A DNA stretch of 64,000 bases, from contig SJRY01000261.1 in NCBI GenBank assembly GCA_011319805.1, forward strand, positions 124,001 through 188,000. The letters run 5' to 3'. Under the pieces are notes generated by a model, which was given only the letters and a program-made list of their open reading frames with translations, made no database searches and was not told the origin of the DNA. The translations under genes and the position numbers were made by a program. Positions 11,547 to 22,662 of this stretch are shown here, piece by piece; the stretch's first letter is position 1, and every line of letters starts with the position of its first letter. Source of the stretch: Macrocybe gigantea. Its lineage: Eukaryota; Basidiomycota; Agaricomycetes; Agaricales; Callistosporiaceae.

Positions 11547-13183
11547 ACGCTGCGACTTCTCTCCTTTCAAAGAAAAGGGATACAATGACCTACATATCTT
11601 GGCATGTCGCAAATTATCGTGGCTGACCGACGTCACGTCAGCCCGACTCGCAGGTACATAAATTCAGAATCCTGTAGAACCCATGATCGGCCATTCTGCT
11701 CTCGCACCTCGTCTTCTCCCAGAAAACGAGAACCTCTAAGAAGGCGACGGATTCATTCGGTCAAAATCAAGCACCAGGAAGGACTCCATGTCCCTTTGCT
11801 GGGGAAGCATGATGACAGTCCTCGCGAGAAAATTCCTAAACATTCGTGAAGCCATCATCAAGCCAAGTCAACAGCCAGCTACCCAAATTAGTGCCATTCT
11901 CCGGTCAATGACGAGAAAGAGCAGGTAATGATTCCTCGTCAGCCCCTCGAACCAGCGGGCAGCCACTGACACATTCGAACAGAGCACGTCATCCAACCTG
12001 GGGCGCTCTCGCGAGGCATTCGGTCAGCCGCCCTCCTCTTGGATACTTCGTCGAGAACGTTTCGGGGCATTGCCAACTGCTACCATTCTGGGAAGCATTG
12101 GTATCGCAGCACATGAATTTTGCAACATCCTGGACGCATGCCAGTGACCGTGCCTGTCCTCTATATTATTGTCAATATCACTGACGTCCACGGCCAATTG
12201 CAATTCCTCGCAACACTATATATCTTAATCTGCGAGTCTTTTTCAGAAAACTTTCGAATGACTGCTGTCGCTCAAAGAAGTCGCAAAGGTATACTGTTGC
12301 CAGTCTTGAAGCTATACAGGGTTCCTTCAAGGGTAGTTCGCCATCGAGGTGACATGGCTAGACGAACGGAGTAACGCACCATTTCTCGCGACTTCGTATG
12401 GCCAGGGCTGCTGTTCAAGTAGCAGGTAAAGTGCGTCAGATGAAGATGCTCGGTGTAGATAGTGAACTGATGAGAAAGTGTCAGCCATCTGGACAGACTT
12501 GTGGATAACGCAATACATCAGGCCAAGATGCAAGAATGACGAACGGTCCTGTGTCGAGTCGGCTTTCGTTATCACTCGGCACTGCATGGTTTTAACGCTA
12601 AACTGTGAAAAGCGGCCTGCTAATCCTCCGCAAAAGCAATTCTGCGCGCTAAAGCCACGAATACGCAGTTTCTCAGTGACCCGAGACAGGTGGTGTCACT
12701 GGCCTCATTGCAACAGGCCATGATGCCATGATCATCATTTACCTGCCAAGGACGACTACAGAGCTGTCGAAATCGTGGGGTATCCCAATGCATCGGCTGG
12801 CTTATAACGTGATACCAATGATGGTTGAGGACTGTTTCCTAGTGCATGATGCTAACACACATGACATTTTTATTGCTTGTAAGGGCGGCCATAACAGAAC
12901 GTGTTCCGCTGCATGCGCCAAGCCTTGAAGTATACATGATTAGACATTCGACAGTGGAATTGTGGTTATCGAATAGTGATCCATTTGAATGCGCAACTCG
13001 CAACGAACATGACCAAATAAGGAAGTCACCGCGCTCACAGTTGGACACGGAGTAAAATGTATGGAGTCACTTGACGAGTCTGATAGCCATCGTGGAAGGA
13101 TGAGATCATCTATATAGACAGCCTGTCGAAAGCTTCAGTCCGCCACTACAGGAACACCTACTCCAGCGCCCGCCGACTTCAAC
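11547..13183. other. Intergenic, nothing recognised
   Basis: About 1.6 kb with only short scattered open frames on both strands and no consistent splicing pattern. The right end must contain the promoter of the glutathionyl-hydroquinone reductase gene. A tRNA-like B-box near 11947 was examined and rejected. Confidence 0.4.
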
Positions 13184-14595
13184 ATGACCACTCGAGATAC
13201 CAGCGCCCAGTCAGACATCAACAAGTTCAAGACGGAGGCTGACGGGTCTTTCAAGCGAGTTCCCTCCGTGTTTCGCAATACGATCGAGAAAGGGGGACGG
13301 TTCGAGCCAGAAAAAGGTGAGCGCGTTCGCCCAACGCGTTCGCATCCGGCAACGAACGATTGACTCGCCATCATGCCAGGCCGCTACCATCTCTACGTGT
13401 CCACTGCTTGTCGTAAGCATGCATCATCTCCTGCTTTCCTCCGCGGAGAGGGCGGCGCTCTGAACTCGCCATGTTACAGCTTGGGCAGCACGAACTCTGA
13501 TCACGAGGAAGTTGAAGGGGTTGGACGATATAATCTGTGAATTGTGGTCGTCAGCCTCCAGGTAGACCTTGACTGACTACGATGTTCAAGCCGTGACGAC
13601 CGTTTCTCCACGCCTCGGTGTCAACGGATGGCCATTCGCATCTGTAGACGAATTCCCAGGGCGGAGGTGGACCCGCTCTACAATCTCAGTACATGAAGGA
13701 CCTGTATCTCAAAGTCGATCCTGACTATACTGGAAGGTGAGAATGATCGCATGCAGGTAAACAAGTACACGAGACTGAGAAGACAACGAATACTCGTACA
13801 GATTCACTGTGCCCTTGCTTTGGGATAAGAAGGAACACACAATTGTGAACAATGAAAGCTCGGAAATCATACGAATCTTCAATACCGCATTCAATGACTT
13901 CCTCCCTGCGGAAAAGGCAGCGATTGATCTGTACCCAGAAGCCCTTCGGTCTCGGATAGACGAGGTCAACGAATGGGTTTATGACACCGTAAATAGTAGG
14001 TCTAGGAAGTGTTTTGCCCCGTGGATGACTATAAAATGCATTTTATAGATGGGGTCTATAAGGCTGGAGTGGCGATGAGCCAACGCTTATGAGAAGGCTG
14101 TATATGCGCTATTTGAAAGCCTTGACAGAGCAGAGAAACTGCTCACCGACCAAGAGTACCTTGTTGGGAACCAGCTCACGGAGGCTGACGTCCGATTGTT
14201 CGTGACCATTGCAAGTGCCGGTTCCTCGCACCCTTGTTCAAAGCAGCTGAATGTTCCTCTCTAGGCGATTCGATGTGGTATATGCTGGTCATTTCAAATG
14301 CAACATCCGGACAATTCGCGACGGATATCCCGCGATCCATACGTATGTCCAGCCTGTCCGTAGATTGTTCCTGCTGACAAGCATTGCTTAGCTGGCTGCG
14401 TAAGCTCTACTGGAACAACGACGCGTTCAATTCGACAACCGATTTCGAGCACATAAAGACTCACTATTACTGGTCCCACACGATGGTCTGCGCGCGTCTT
14501 TCAATGTCAAGTGCACGTATTGACATTCCCTCCACCAGGTCAATCCCACTAGAATTGTTCCTGTCGGTCCAGTGCCGCATATCAGGCCATTGTAG
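13184..14595 (+). CDS. ECM4: Glutathionyl-hydroquinone reductase (Xi-class GST, ECM4 family)
   Basis: Reduces glutathionyl-(hydro)quinones with glutathione; a cytosolic redox/detoxification enzyme. The start is [16 protein letters not shown], followed by [19 protein letters not shown], the usual N-terminus of the family. The active-site motif is CPWA, with the catalytic Cys at about residue 55 (YVSTAC). An intron splits the Pro codon directly after the Cys. Then come [82 protein letters not shown] and [11 protein letters not shown], ending with [12 protein letters not shown] and [10 protein letters not shown], all family hallmarks. Length fits the usual 310-350 residues. One-base breaks occur near 13662 (GGG run), 13688 and 14085. 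The ATT/GCAAGT junction near 14207 may be a GC-AG donor. These look like sequence errors in an otherwise complete gene. Confidence 0.9.
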
Positions 14596-14758
14596 TCGTA
14601 GATATCTTGTATGCAGATACAGTCGTCGCCGTCGCGTCGAAAGTTGAGAAATTGAGAATGCTCAATTGGGCATGAAATCCGAACTCCGCAGAAATTTCCC
14701 ATACGCCTAACTATTCCGACATTTCCATATTTCAACACCGAATCCCCCGTTGTCGACG

Positions 14759-15482
14759 ATGAGCACGTACCAGGCCGGCTCAGTCACAGGCAAGGAGTAC
14801 GTCGACCCGACGCCGCTTCCCGACAATGTTCCCAAAGTCGCAGAACTCGGTGTGACGAGCGCACCGTTGAAGAGCGCTGCGTTCTTCATCGGAGCGTATT
14901 GCAAGGAATACAATGGTTTGCATTGCGCCTTCGTGTTTGAATGCGGAGAACTAACGTATGGTCCTTGTTGCTCTGAAGAGGATTTTATGCTTTGCAAGAA
15001 CGAGAACCCGGACCCTGCACATTGCTTGAAGGAAGGGCGAAGGGTGACGCGATGCGCGACTGACCTGTGCGTTTTCTTTTGAGCTGGAAACAACGTACAG
15101 TGGCGCCGACAGTGGCTACGTTGCGTTTGTTCATTCAGGATCACGAAAATGCGAGAGAACTGTTTGCAACAATTCGAGACGCATTGGAACTGTCTGGAGC
15201 GGAACAACCAGGTACGCAGACTGATTATAACACCATGGGCATTTCGCTCATCGTTGCGACGCCTTCACTTAGGAATATTATCGATGTCGCAAGCCGAACG
15301 AGCATTGAACTCGTGCATGTTCGAGAAGCTGGTACGCACTGTCTCATGACAGTCACACCTTCCCTCTGTTCTCATCGTCCACTGTGCCACAGGGTCTGAC
15401 CAAAACGATTCCCGGAACCCCGGAGGGCCAGGTGCCAATACACGAGGTCAAAAACCCGTATCATAAGCCAGTGCAGAAGTAG
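14759..15482 (+). CDS. NDUFA8: Complex I subunit NDUFA8 (PGIV, twin CHCH)
   Basis: Accessory subunit of NADH:ubiquinone oxidoreductase on the intermembrane-space side, folded by disulfides through the Mia40 route. The start MSTYQAGSVTGKEYVDPTP is followed by NVPKVAELGVTSAPLKSAAF. The Cys pattern is then CKNENPDPAHC (CX9C), CATDLITKMRENC, CLQQFETHWNC (CX9C) and CRKPERALNSC (CX9C). The end is GLTKTIPGTPEGQVP and NPYHKPVQK. Four introns are read, all with GT-AG ends. A single missing base near 15295 (CCG|AAC) puts ERALNSCMFEKL out of frame with EYYRCRKP; the surrounding protein is otherwise perfectly family-like. It lies 163 bases after the ECM4-type gene on the same strand. Confidence 0.92.
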
Positions 15483-15756
15483 ACGCCTAATTCCTGTGCG
15501 ACGCTTAGATGTGAGGAGCACATCGGATGTAGAGGCTGTATAAATCTATAATTCATAAATTCATAACCAGACCTCGTCCTTGATTAGACAACGGATTTTG
15601 TCCTGGACTGGGTCGCGTTGGTGGCTGACTGCAGAGCTTTTCGTACATATCTTTGTTATTTCTGTTGATTTCGCTGCTTGACCGTCAGCCATCATGTTCC
15701 TTCAGTACCTCAACTAGACTCACCCGGCTGCGCGTGCTCTTTTACTCTCTTGTCCT

Positions 15757-17397
15757 ATGTTCCTTCCTCTTGCTCGTCGACTCTCATTGACGAAGCAGTT
15801 ATACCGATGCCGAGTCCGGTTCTACACGCTTCCAAGCCCGCAACGTTCTATCTACGTTTCAAACGCAACTGACCCTTACTTCAATCTCACACTCGAAGAC
15901 TGGTCAGTCAGTCTCTCTCGAGCGATGGTCATTTTCAGGCTGAATAGTACACTGCAAACTATGACAGGCTCTTCCGACATAAGACGCCCGAGGAACCGTT
16001 GCTGTTGCTCTACAGGGATGAGCCCTGCGTCGTCATAGGACGAAATCAGAATCCCTGGAAGGAGATTAACTTCAAGGCCTTAATGGCCAGGCCGGATATT
16101 CCATTCATAAGGAGAAGGAGCGGTGGGGGACCGTGTACCACGTCAGTTGCCTTGCTGCTAGGGCATTCGCCACCACTCTCCAAGAATGCTACTCATCCCG
16201 TTGACCCGTGCAGGATCTAGGAAATACTAATTTCTCTATACACCTCCCTCGCATTCCTTTGATCGGCACGCCACGGCGAAGATCGTCCTGCGGGCAGTCC
16301 AATCTCTCGGCATAAATGCCCAAGTGAACGACAGAAACGACATCTGCGTAGGAAAGGATAAGATAAGTCGCACTCTTCTGTTCTTCTCTGCTTCGAATGT
16401 CCCCCGTGTCTGATGTTATTTCCCGTTCTACACGTTTCCGGATCGGCGTACAAAATTGTGAACAAGCGTGCATATCACCACGGGACTATGCTCATTTCCA
16501 CCAGGTTAGACACGTTGGGCGACTTGTTACATAGCACCAAGGTGGGTGATGGAAGAGGGACGCGTCATCGTTTTTTCTTCTTTATGCCCTTCTTTTTGCC
16601 TTAACTGGCTATCTTGCTGGGATCCAACTTTTCTTCGATTCGGCTTATCTCTGGCACGACGTGCTGATGGAACGCCCACCATGACAGGACACCATGGTCA
16701 CGAAGGGAGTCACTTCCGTCAGGTCACCTGTCTGCAATCTACAACGTTTCAACCGGAACGTGTCCCACAGCGCGTTTGTCGAGGCAGTCATTAGGGAATT
16801 CCAAAAGGAATACAATATCGACGCCGAAGTAAGTAGGTCTATTACACTGCTTGCAGCACTAGACAGGAGTGTCGCATTTGTCGTATTAGACCCAGTTCAT
16901 AGAGGACACGAGCGAAACTAGGAGTATCGATTACATTCGCCAAGGTTTACAGGAGCTTCCTGTGCGCTCCCGTCGTTCGTCAAGGAATTCATCTTACTGA
17001 AACTTTCTGTAGAGCTGGGACTGGGCTTTTGGTCAGACGCCGGAATTCACATATACGGTTAGCAATTCATTCCGCTGGGGAAACGTGGTAAGCGTCTTCA
17101 TGCTGCGAGCGCAATGCGGCGAATATCTGACTGTCCTGCCCTTGGTTCGCCCGATGCATACCTTGTTCAGAAAGCGGAGATAAGGTCGAAACATGGCATC
17201 ATTCTTTCTTGCGTACTTCGATTGTCGGACACACAGATCGACAGAACCTCCGCCGAAGCGGTAATTCGCATAGGCCGTTCCCTAGAAGGAAGACGCTATG
17301 GCGCAACATGTGTTGAAGATAAAGGTGTTACGGGAAATCATCAGAAACCCCTGAGGCAGACATTGCGACATGGCTGAGCACCGTAATGCTCTTTTAG
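15757..17397 (+). CDS. LIP3: Mitochondrial lipoate-protein ligase (LplA/Lip3 type)
   Basis: Transfers lipoyl or octanoyl groups to the lysine of 2-oxoacid dehydrogenase E2 and glycine-cleavage H proteins. The N-terminus MFLPLARRLSLTKQLYR is a basic presequence. Core motifs follow in order: YVSNATDPYFNLTLEDW, LLLYRDEPCVVIGRNQNPW, IPFIRRRSGGGTVYHDLGN (lipoyl-AMP binding RRxSGGGxVxHD), NDICVGKDK, SGSAYKIVNKRAYHHGTML, LDTLGDLLHSTK and KGVTSVRSPVCNL. The C-terminal accessory domain ends ADIATWLSTVM. About seven introns. Breaks occur near 16130 (within SGGGTVYH) and 16260 (TTT run), with small insertions near 17325-17355 (AAA, CCCC). The enzyme is complete apart from these. It converges on NDUFA1 with only 367 bases between stop codons. 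Confidence 0.88.
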
Positions 17398-17764
17398 GTC
17401 AGCTTTTGTTCTCGTGACAGTTGATGCAAGTCGGAATTCGCACCCCTATATCATCACGCTACAGTTGTTCGAAGGCGCCAAAACCTTGCTTCTCAGACCC
17501 TGGTTTTACCATATAGCAGCTTTGATCTTGTATGCTAACACAAGGCCGTCGATGTGTCACAGGAGGTATCTGGCCAATGCGGATGGTGCGAACCGCCAAA
17601 ACGATGTGATAACGCTGTATTTCTGTTCGGGGCAGGAAGACGATTTCCGGATGGAGAGTTGGTCCCTGAGAAACATTCTATTCGTTACTGAATGTGATAA
17701 GGACATCCGTATTCTTCTCCATCGAAAGGGTTGAATTAGGAGTTTAGGTATTCGAAGAGGATCC

Positions 17765-18303
17765 CTAGGCTGTTGGCTCGGTAAACCACACACTATTAGT
17801 TTCGAAGCCCGGTGGTGCCACGGGATTTGACTATAAACAGATAATTATTAAATTATGCTGGCAGCAAGAAAAGAGCGCCGCGACAGAGGGTCAGGGAAGA
17901 AAACACGCACAGATTGGCCTCGTTTATGACCGGTAAGGCGAAGATCACGCTGCATCATCATTTCGTCCCACTTGTCAATGTTGTATCTCGCGGGCTGGAA
18001 GATATAGGCACCGTTTGCGTTTCGGAAGGTTCAGTTCGGCAAGGGCAGATCCCAGGTCATCTGGTCAGCGAACCAGGGCGAGCAAAACAACTCAAAATCC
18101 TGCGCACCTTGCCCTTGTTTTGAGCTTGTGTCGACCAGCTGAACAGCGTTCCGGCTGTGCCGAACATGGCAGTCAAGAGACCTAAAAGCGAACAAATGAA
18201 AGCGGTGAGCTCGGCGCCCCTTGGCCTGCACTATATTTCCAGGCTGCATCTGCCATAAGAGAGACTAACCAAAAGGAATGAGCGCCTCCCAGGGAACAGG
18301 CAT
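17765..18303 (-). CDS. NDUFA1: Complex I subunit NDUFA1 (MWFE / 9.5 kDa)
   Basis: Small single-pass inner-membrane accessory subunit of complex I. Four exons on the minus strand read without any frame break. Exon 1 is MPVPWEALIPFG. After a phase-1 intron comes LLTAMFGTAGTLFSWSTQ (the membrane segment) with AQNKGK. Exon 3 is PARYNIDKWDEMMMQRD followed by LRLTGHKRGQS. Exon 4 is SNPVAPPGFETNSVWFTEP with TA and TAG at 17765-17767. The MPVPWEALxPFGLLTAMFG start and the W-D-E-M-M-M block are diagnostic of the fungal protein. About 85 residues, the normal family length. No single exon exceeds about 30 codons, so it is easily missed in an ORF-based view. Confidence 0.93.
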
Positions 18304-19050
18304 GTCGTTTTGCTGCGAGTTGGAACACGAAGTCGGGAGGAACGAGGAAATAATGTTTGATTTTGTTTGGTTTGTCCGGGCCGAGGTCACAAACTGCCAT
18401 CCCTGAACACGCGAGCTGGAAATGTTTTCGTTTTATTGACTGCGAGAGCAACGAAATAGGCAAGTAATAAAAAGGCCACAACGCATTAATTGAAAGCAGG
18501 TCGTCCCGATCTTGGGTGGTTGGTGTGCCAAGGCGATAACAACACCAAAGACATACATGTCATGAAACCACCCCACGAGGACGAAAAGCCAATCGAGGTG
18601 ATGGTTGGGCGTTGCCTCGCAATGTTTGGGTGTGATATGCTTTGAAACTGCGAATGAAACATTTAGCCCCTTCTTGAGCATGCCATGCCTTGCCGCCCAG
18701 GAAAATGCTTCTGATTTTCACGAACGGGCTGCGTGAGAAGGCAAGTGGAGCTGTTAACACATCTTTTTTGATTAGCATGCGGTATGTACACTTCTGAGAA
18801 AAGACATAAACGAAGAACGGTAGGGTACGAAAGCGTAGACATGTCCAAACTGTTCTGGAAAGCAATCGGAAAGCAGGATTACATCACATATTAAACGAGA
18901 TTAAAACAGACGTCCGGAACGGCGCTAGCGCAGTCAATTATCGGAAAAAGAGAAAGACTCACACGAAAAAGAAAATGAGGAACAAGGGGGCGTAGAGTAA
19001 GTAAAAGAGACTTTTAAGTCTATGCATAGGAAGGTGTCGCGTTCGAGAGG
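18304..19050. other. Intergenic, promoter side of NDUFA1
   Basis: About 750 bases upstream of NDUFA1 and downstream of the next minus-strand gene. Only unconvincing open frames of 60-100 codons are present. No clear TATA box or repeat was identified. Confidence 0.35.
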
Positions 19051-19274
19051 TCATGTAAAGTATTGCGATGGCGCAGTGTATCGAGCGATCGAGCTCAGGC
19101 CGCTACAAAGATGAGGGTCAGCGACTGGAAATACCACCAGAAAACTGCACCCCTCGTTATATGGTCGCCAGCCGTGTTGATCATTACAGCAGAGGTCGTC
19201 TAAGAACTCCAGCGCGGCCCACTCGGAAATGTTCCCGAGAAGCAGCATGCATATGTCACGCGAAATCCCTTGAA

Positions 19275-20741
19275 CTAGCGTGGCGAACTCGGAGGACCCC
19301 AATAAAGGTTGTAAAACGTATACCCGACTTGTCCACCAAACGAAGGTGTGTTCAACGCTGCCTCGACGCGTGTCACTGGCAGTGGCATGTTCGGGTTGCC
19401 ATCGGGAAGGAGTTCAATGCTTGGTGAGATGAAGGCTGGGGTTCGAGCTGGCCGTGGGCCTGATGTTGATAGCCGCCGGACTGTTCCAAATCATGGGAGA
19501 CGTCGTGCGCGAATGCGCGGCTATCTTCGTGTTGCGGATGCGGTCCGGCAACATCCGGTTGCGGGTAAAAGGCGGAGGTGTCCACCTGCGGGGCAGGGTA
19601 AGGGTAAGGGGGATTACCTTGCCAGAACCGTAGATCCCAATTGTCTACAAAATGGGAGGCCCCTATTGTGGTGTGGTAAGGAACCTGACGGGGAGCAATG
19701 GACAGCTCGGCACTAGGATAGACACCGACGACGCCCCGTGGGGTAGCGGTCGGTGGGAGGTAAGGCAATGTAGTATTCCGCGATTCGACAGCGAACGACC
19801 GCTCATCTGGCAGATAAGAGGCATGGACAAACTCTTCTGGGGAAAGTAGTGAGTGGATTTTGCGTGACCTGTCGTAGAGCCCTGTAACAGTGATGTTGCA
19901 CCTGTGTAAGGATGCGATAGCCGTGGAGGAAGAGTTTCTCGAGTAACTGGCTCCGAAGTATTCTTGGAAGCAAGGCGCTTGCCATAAGAGCCCCGCTCAG
20001 GCAGCGGATTAGTGGAAGAAGCTAGGCGGCTGCTACGTCTAGTAGAACGCAATCTGTCTTGTGTGATGTCAGAAAGGGGGAAAAGGTTGCTTTATGGTCA
20101 ACTGTCGCACCACGAGAGCTAGAAGCAGTAGTCGAAAACAGGCCGTCCCTTAAACCAGTATGGAGCGGCGAGGGTTGATTGATGTGAGCGCCTAAATTGG
20201 AGCCCGAGCATGGGTGATTATGTGGGGGAGTAGCATCTAACTCTCGATTGAAGATGCCCGCGCTGACCGAGACTCCTTTGAGGTTCGAAGTCGCCTAGTG
20301 ACTTCTCTCGTGCTATAATTCGGAAACTGCGCCGAGCCATCGTCGCTGGTGGCGAGCACGCAGTTGTTGTTCTCTATATGCGGGGCTGTGGCCAACCATG
20401 CACGGTGTTCCCACTGGGATGAAGCAGTCGGTGGCTGCGCTGGCGCAATACCCATCCGAATGCCATGCCTTATCTTTGACGAGGACCAGGTTCAACTTAC
20501 GGAAGGCGGGTGTAACTGGGTGACGCACATTGTCACTAGGAATGTTCTGCAGATCTTTGGGTATCTTGGTCGTCTTTTCCGTCGTATTTCGACGGTTCTT
20601 AGTGCTGGCCCTTGCTTTGTAGCTTATGCGCCGCTTTTCGTAGACGATGAGATGGGGGGTCTCAATGGTATGAATTTCGGGGCTTACTTTCTTAGGGGAC
20701 TGATCTTTGTTACCGTCATCCCCATGATCGTCACTTGTCAT
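19275..20741 (-). CDS. Unrecognised, largely disordered protein (frame breaks)
   Basis: I do not recognise this protein. Coding-like segments run down the minus strand: a Lys/Thr/Ser-rich N-terminal part (SPKKVSPEIHTIETPHLIVY, NRRNTTEKTTKIPKDLQN), then RSTRRSSRLASSTNPLPE and ETLPPRLSHPYTGATSLL. After these come PEEFVHASYLPDERSFAVES, LPPTATPRGVVGVYPSAELS and APRQVPYHTTIGASHFVDNW. A Pro/Tyr/Gln/His-rich tail (NPPYPYPAPQVDTSAFYPQP) ends in GGQVGYTFYNLYWG. The segments sit in different frames; joining them needs single-base changes near 19390 (CCC), 19847 (CCCC) and about 20075. The composition resembles a transcription regulator with low-complexity regions, but no DNA-binding domain was seen. 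Another open frame down to 19051 may be its true end. Boundaries are approximate. Confidence 0.4.
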
Positions 20742-22662
20742 AACTTAGAGGGTTACAAAAGGCTACAAGGACACGCGCCCTTGGAGGGGGCAGCGAGGCA
20801 TAGATGCGGGTTATCCACCTGGAGATGATAATTTTATATGTCGAGTTCGCAGGAGCAAAACGCGGCTCACACATGTTGGATGATGGGAGTGATGAATCTG
20901 GTTCGGTATAGCCATGGTCGACAGCCGTCCGAGCCCACAAGTCAGCAAGATGGGGAAATGGAACGAGTTTGCGTCTTGCATTGCCAAGAAAAGAATGATC
21001 TTGATCGGCTCGATCGCTTTTTAATTTAATTTTATTACATAATACACACGAGGCTATACTTACGCTCTGGTGTGGCGTTCCTCCACACTTTCCTTTTTCG
21101 TCAAGCCCTGCCATCACATAATGTCTCCAAGTTATCCACTTTACCATCCCACAGCAGGCTGATCATCGGTTTTACGGTTGGATAGGACTCTAATATCCTT
21201 CCATCATATACTTCTATGAAAAGCCCTTTTTCTACCAGTGTGCAGCGCGTCATAGTCGTGGAAGCCCCTGAATGGCGCTTGCAGGAAACTGGCGCACTCA
21301 CTTGCGTCCTACCGTTTGCTCATGAATCAAAGTGATATGGGGCTCAGGGCAGAGGGCATCGTAATATCCAGTATGCCTCGCTTTGAGGTCCGAAGATGGC
21401 GCTTAAACTACGATTTCACCGCCCCGCGCGAAGAAGAAGCAGGAGCGAGAAGTAGATACAAAATCACGTTTCGCGACACTGTTCACATCTACACGGATGG
21501 GATAAAGTCCCATGATGGCTGTGCATATCAACGCCGGCTGAGCTGACTTCCCGTCTCACCGGAAACCCATGACCTGGTCCACGGTTGGGAAGGGTAATCT
21601 TGGTCTGCGTGGCAAGGGTGAGGGAGGCCCAACAAGGTCGCAATCTGTGCGCCACACATGCCAGACAATCCGTGGGGCTCGAGAAACGAACAGTGATAGA
21701 AGGATGAGGGATATAGCCTCAAGTGAGGCTCATGTAAAACAGAGGATCGGGTTGTTCTTCCACTTTCCGCTCTGTCCGCGACCAGCGGTTGTGATAAATT
21801 GCCGCGGTCTTCTGCATTCCATCACATCCAGGCCGAGAACTTCGGAATATCCATTATTAAAACAGCTCGAATTCGTCATAAAGAATGCTGGCCTGATTCA
21901 TCCACCGAACCAACTCGACGAGATTCATCTATTATTTGGAACTCTGAGCCCGATCAGACAGCAGACCAAAAAGGACATATAAGCCAATCCCCCAGGCCGC
22001 CTCGTGTTCCAAACAGACTGCCCATCTTTGCTTACTTCGGAACAACGTCCACGTTGTGGGAGGAGAAAAAGTGGACCGCCGACACAACTACTTTACTGGG
22101 CAAAAAAGGACAAGCGTTCGTGGCAAACCTCCCGCCTCGTTGGGTCCGCTCACATCCCACTGTATCAGAAATGTGTCAAACGAGCAGACGTGCAGTCTTC
22201 AAAATTATGCCGCCCTAGAGTGTAGACCGTCGAAGGCATCCCACACGTTGCGTTGCAAGGTGGGCATATATATTCTGAGGAGCAAATAATGAAGAGAGCC
22301 TGTTATCTGTCTATAGCATATAGCGTAGGCAATGATTGGTGGTACAATGATTCTCCGTCGTAGCAAAAACGATAGGGGTGGAAAAAAAAAAGACGAAGCA
22401 GTTCCATGTGCCATGTGTTGAGGTGCAGAAAATGTGTTGCCGTAAAAACATGCCCGCGCAGCCGCGGCCTGCGTCTGAGTTAATAAGCCATCCATCTTTC
22501 AGCGTAGCGCTCTTTTCCCATTTTAAGACTTTGCGGAAGACCCCGATAGTGGGTGCGTGGAACGATGGGATACCTCATTGCCCGGCTTAACCGCCTGGGT
22601 CCTGGAAGTCGCTGACAAGCCTCCAGAGCCCCGTATCGCGGCCTTTGGCCTGACTGTCCTGT
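20742..22662. other. Intergenic, nothing recognised
   Basis: About 1.9 kb with short overlapping open frames on both strands and no recognisable domain. The right part lies downstream of the TB2/DP1-type gene and includes its 3' region. Confidence 0.35.

Noticed and set aside
11930..11990. B-box-like GGTTCGAGGGG on the minus strand, possible tRNA
   Set aside because: The flanking bases do not form a T-arm or acceptor stem and no A-box is placed correctly.
17414..17734. 106-codon plus-strand frame after the lipoate ligase
   Set aside because: It lies between the convergent stops of two firm genes and has no domain; probably 3' UTR.
18433..18865. Overlapping minus-strand frames upstream of NDUFA1
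   Set aside because: Cys/Phe-rich translations without family features; they fall in the promoter side of NDUFA1.
20349..20828. 159-codon plus-strand frame with hydrophobic segments
   Set aside because: It is antisense to a minus-strand frame with more protein-like composition and shows no known transporter motif.
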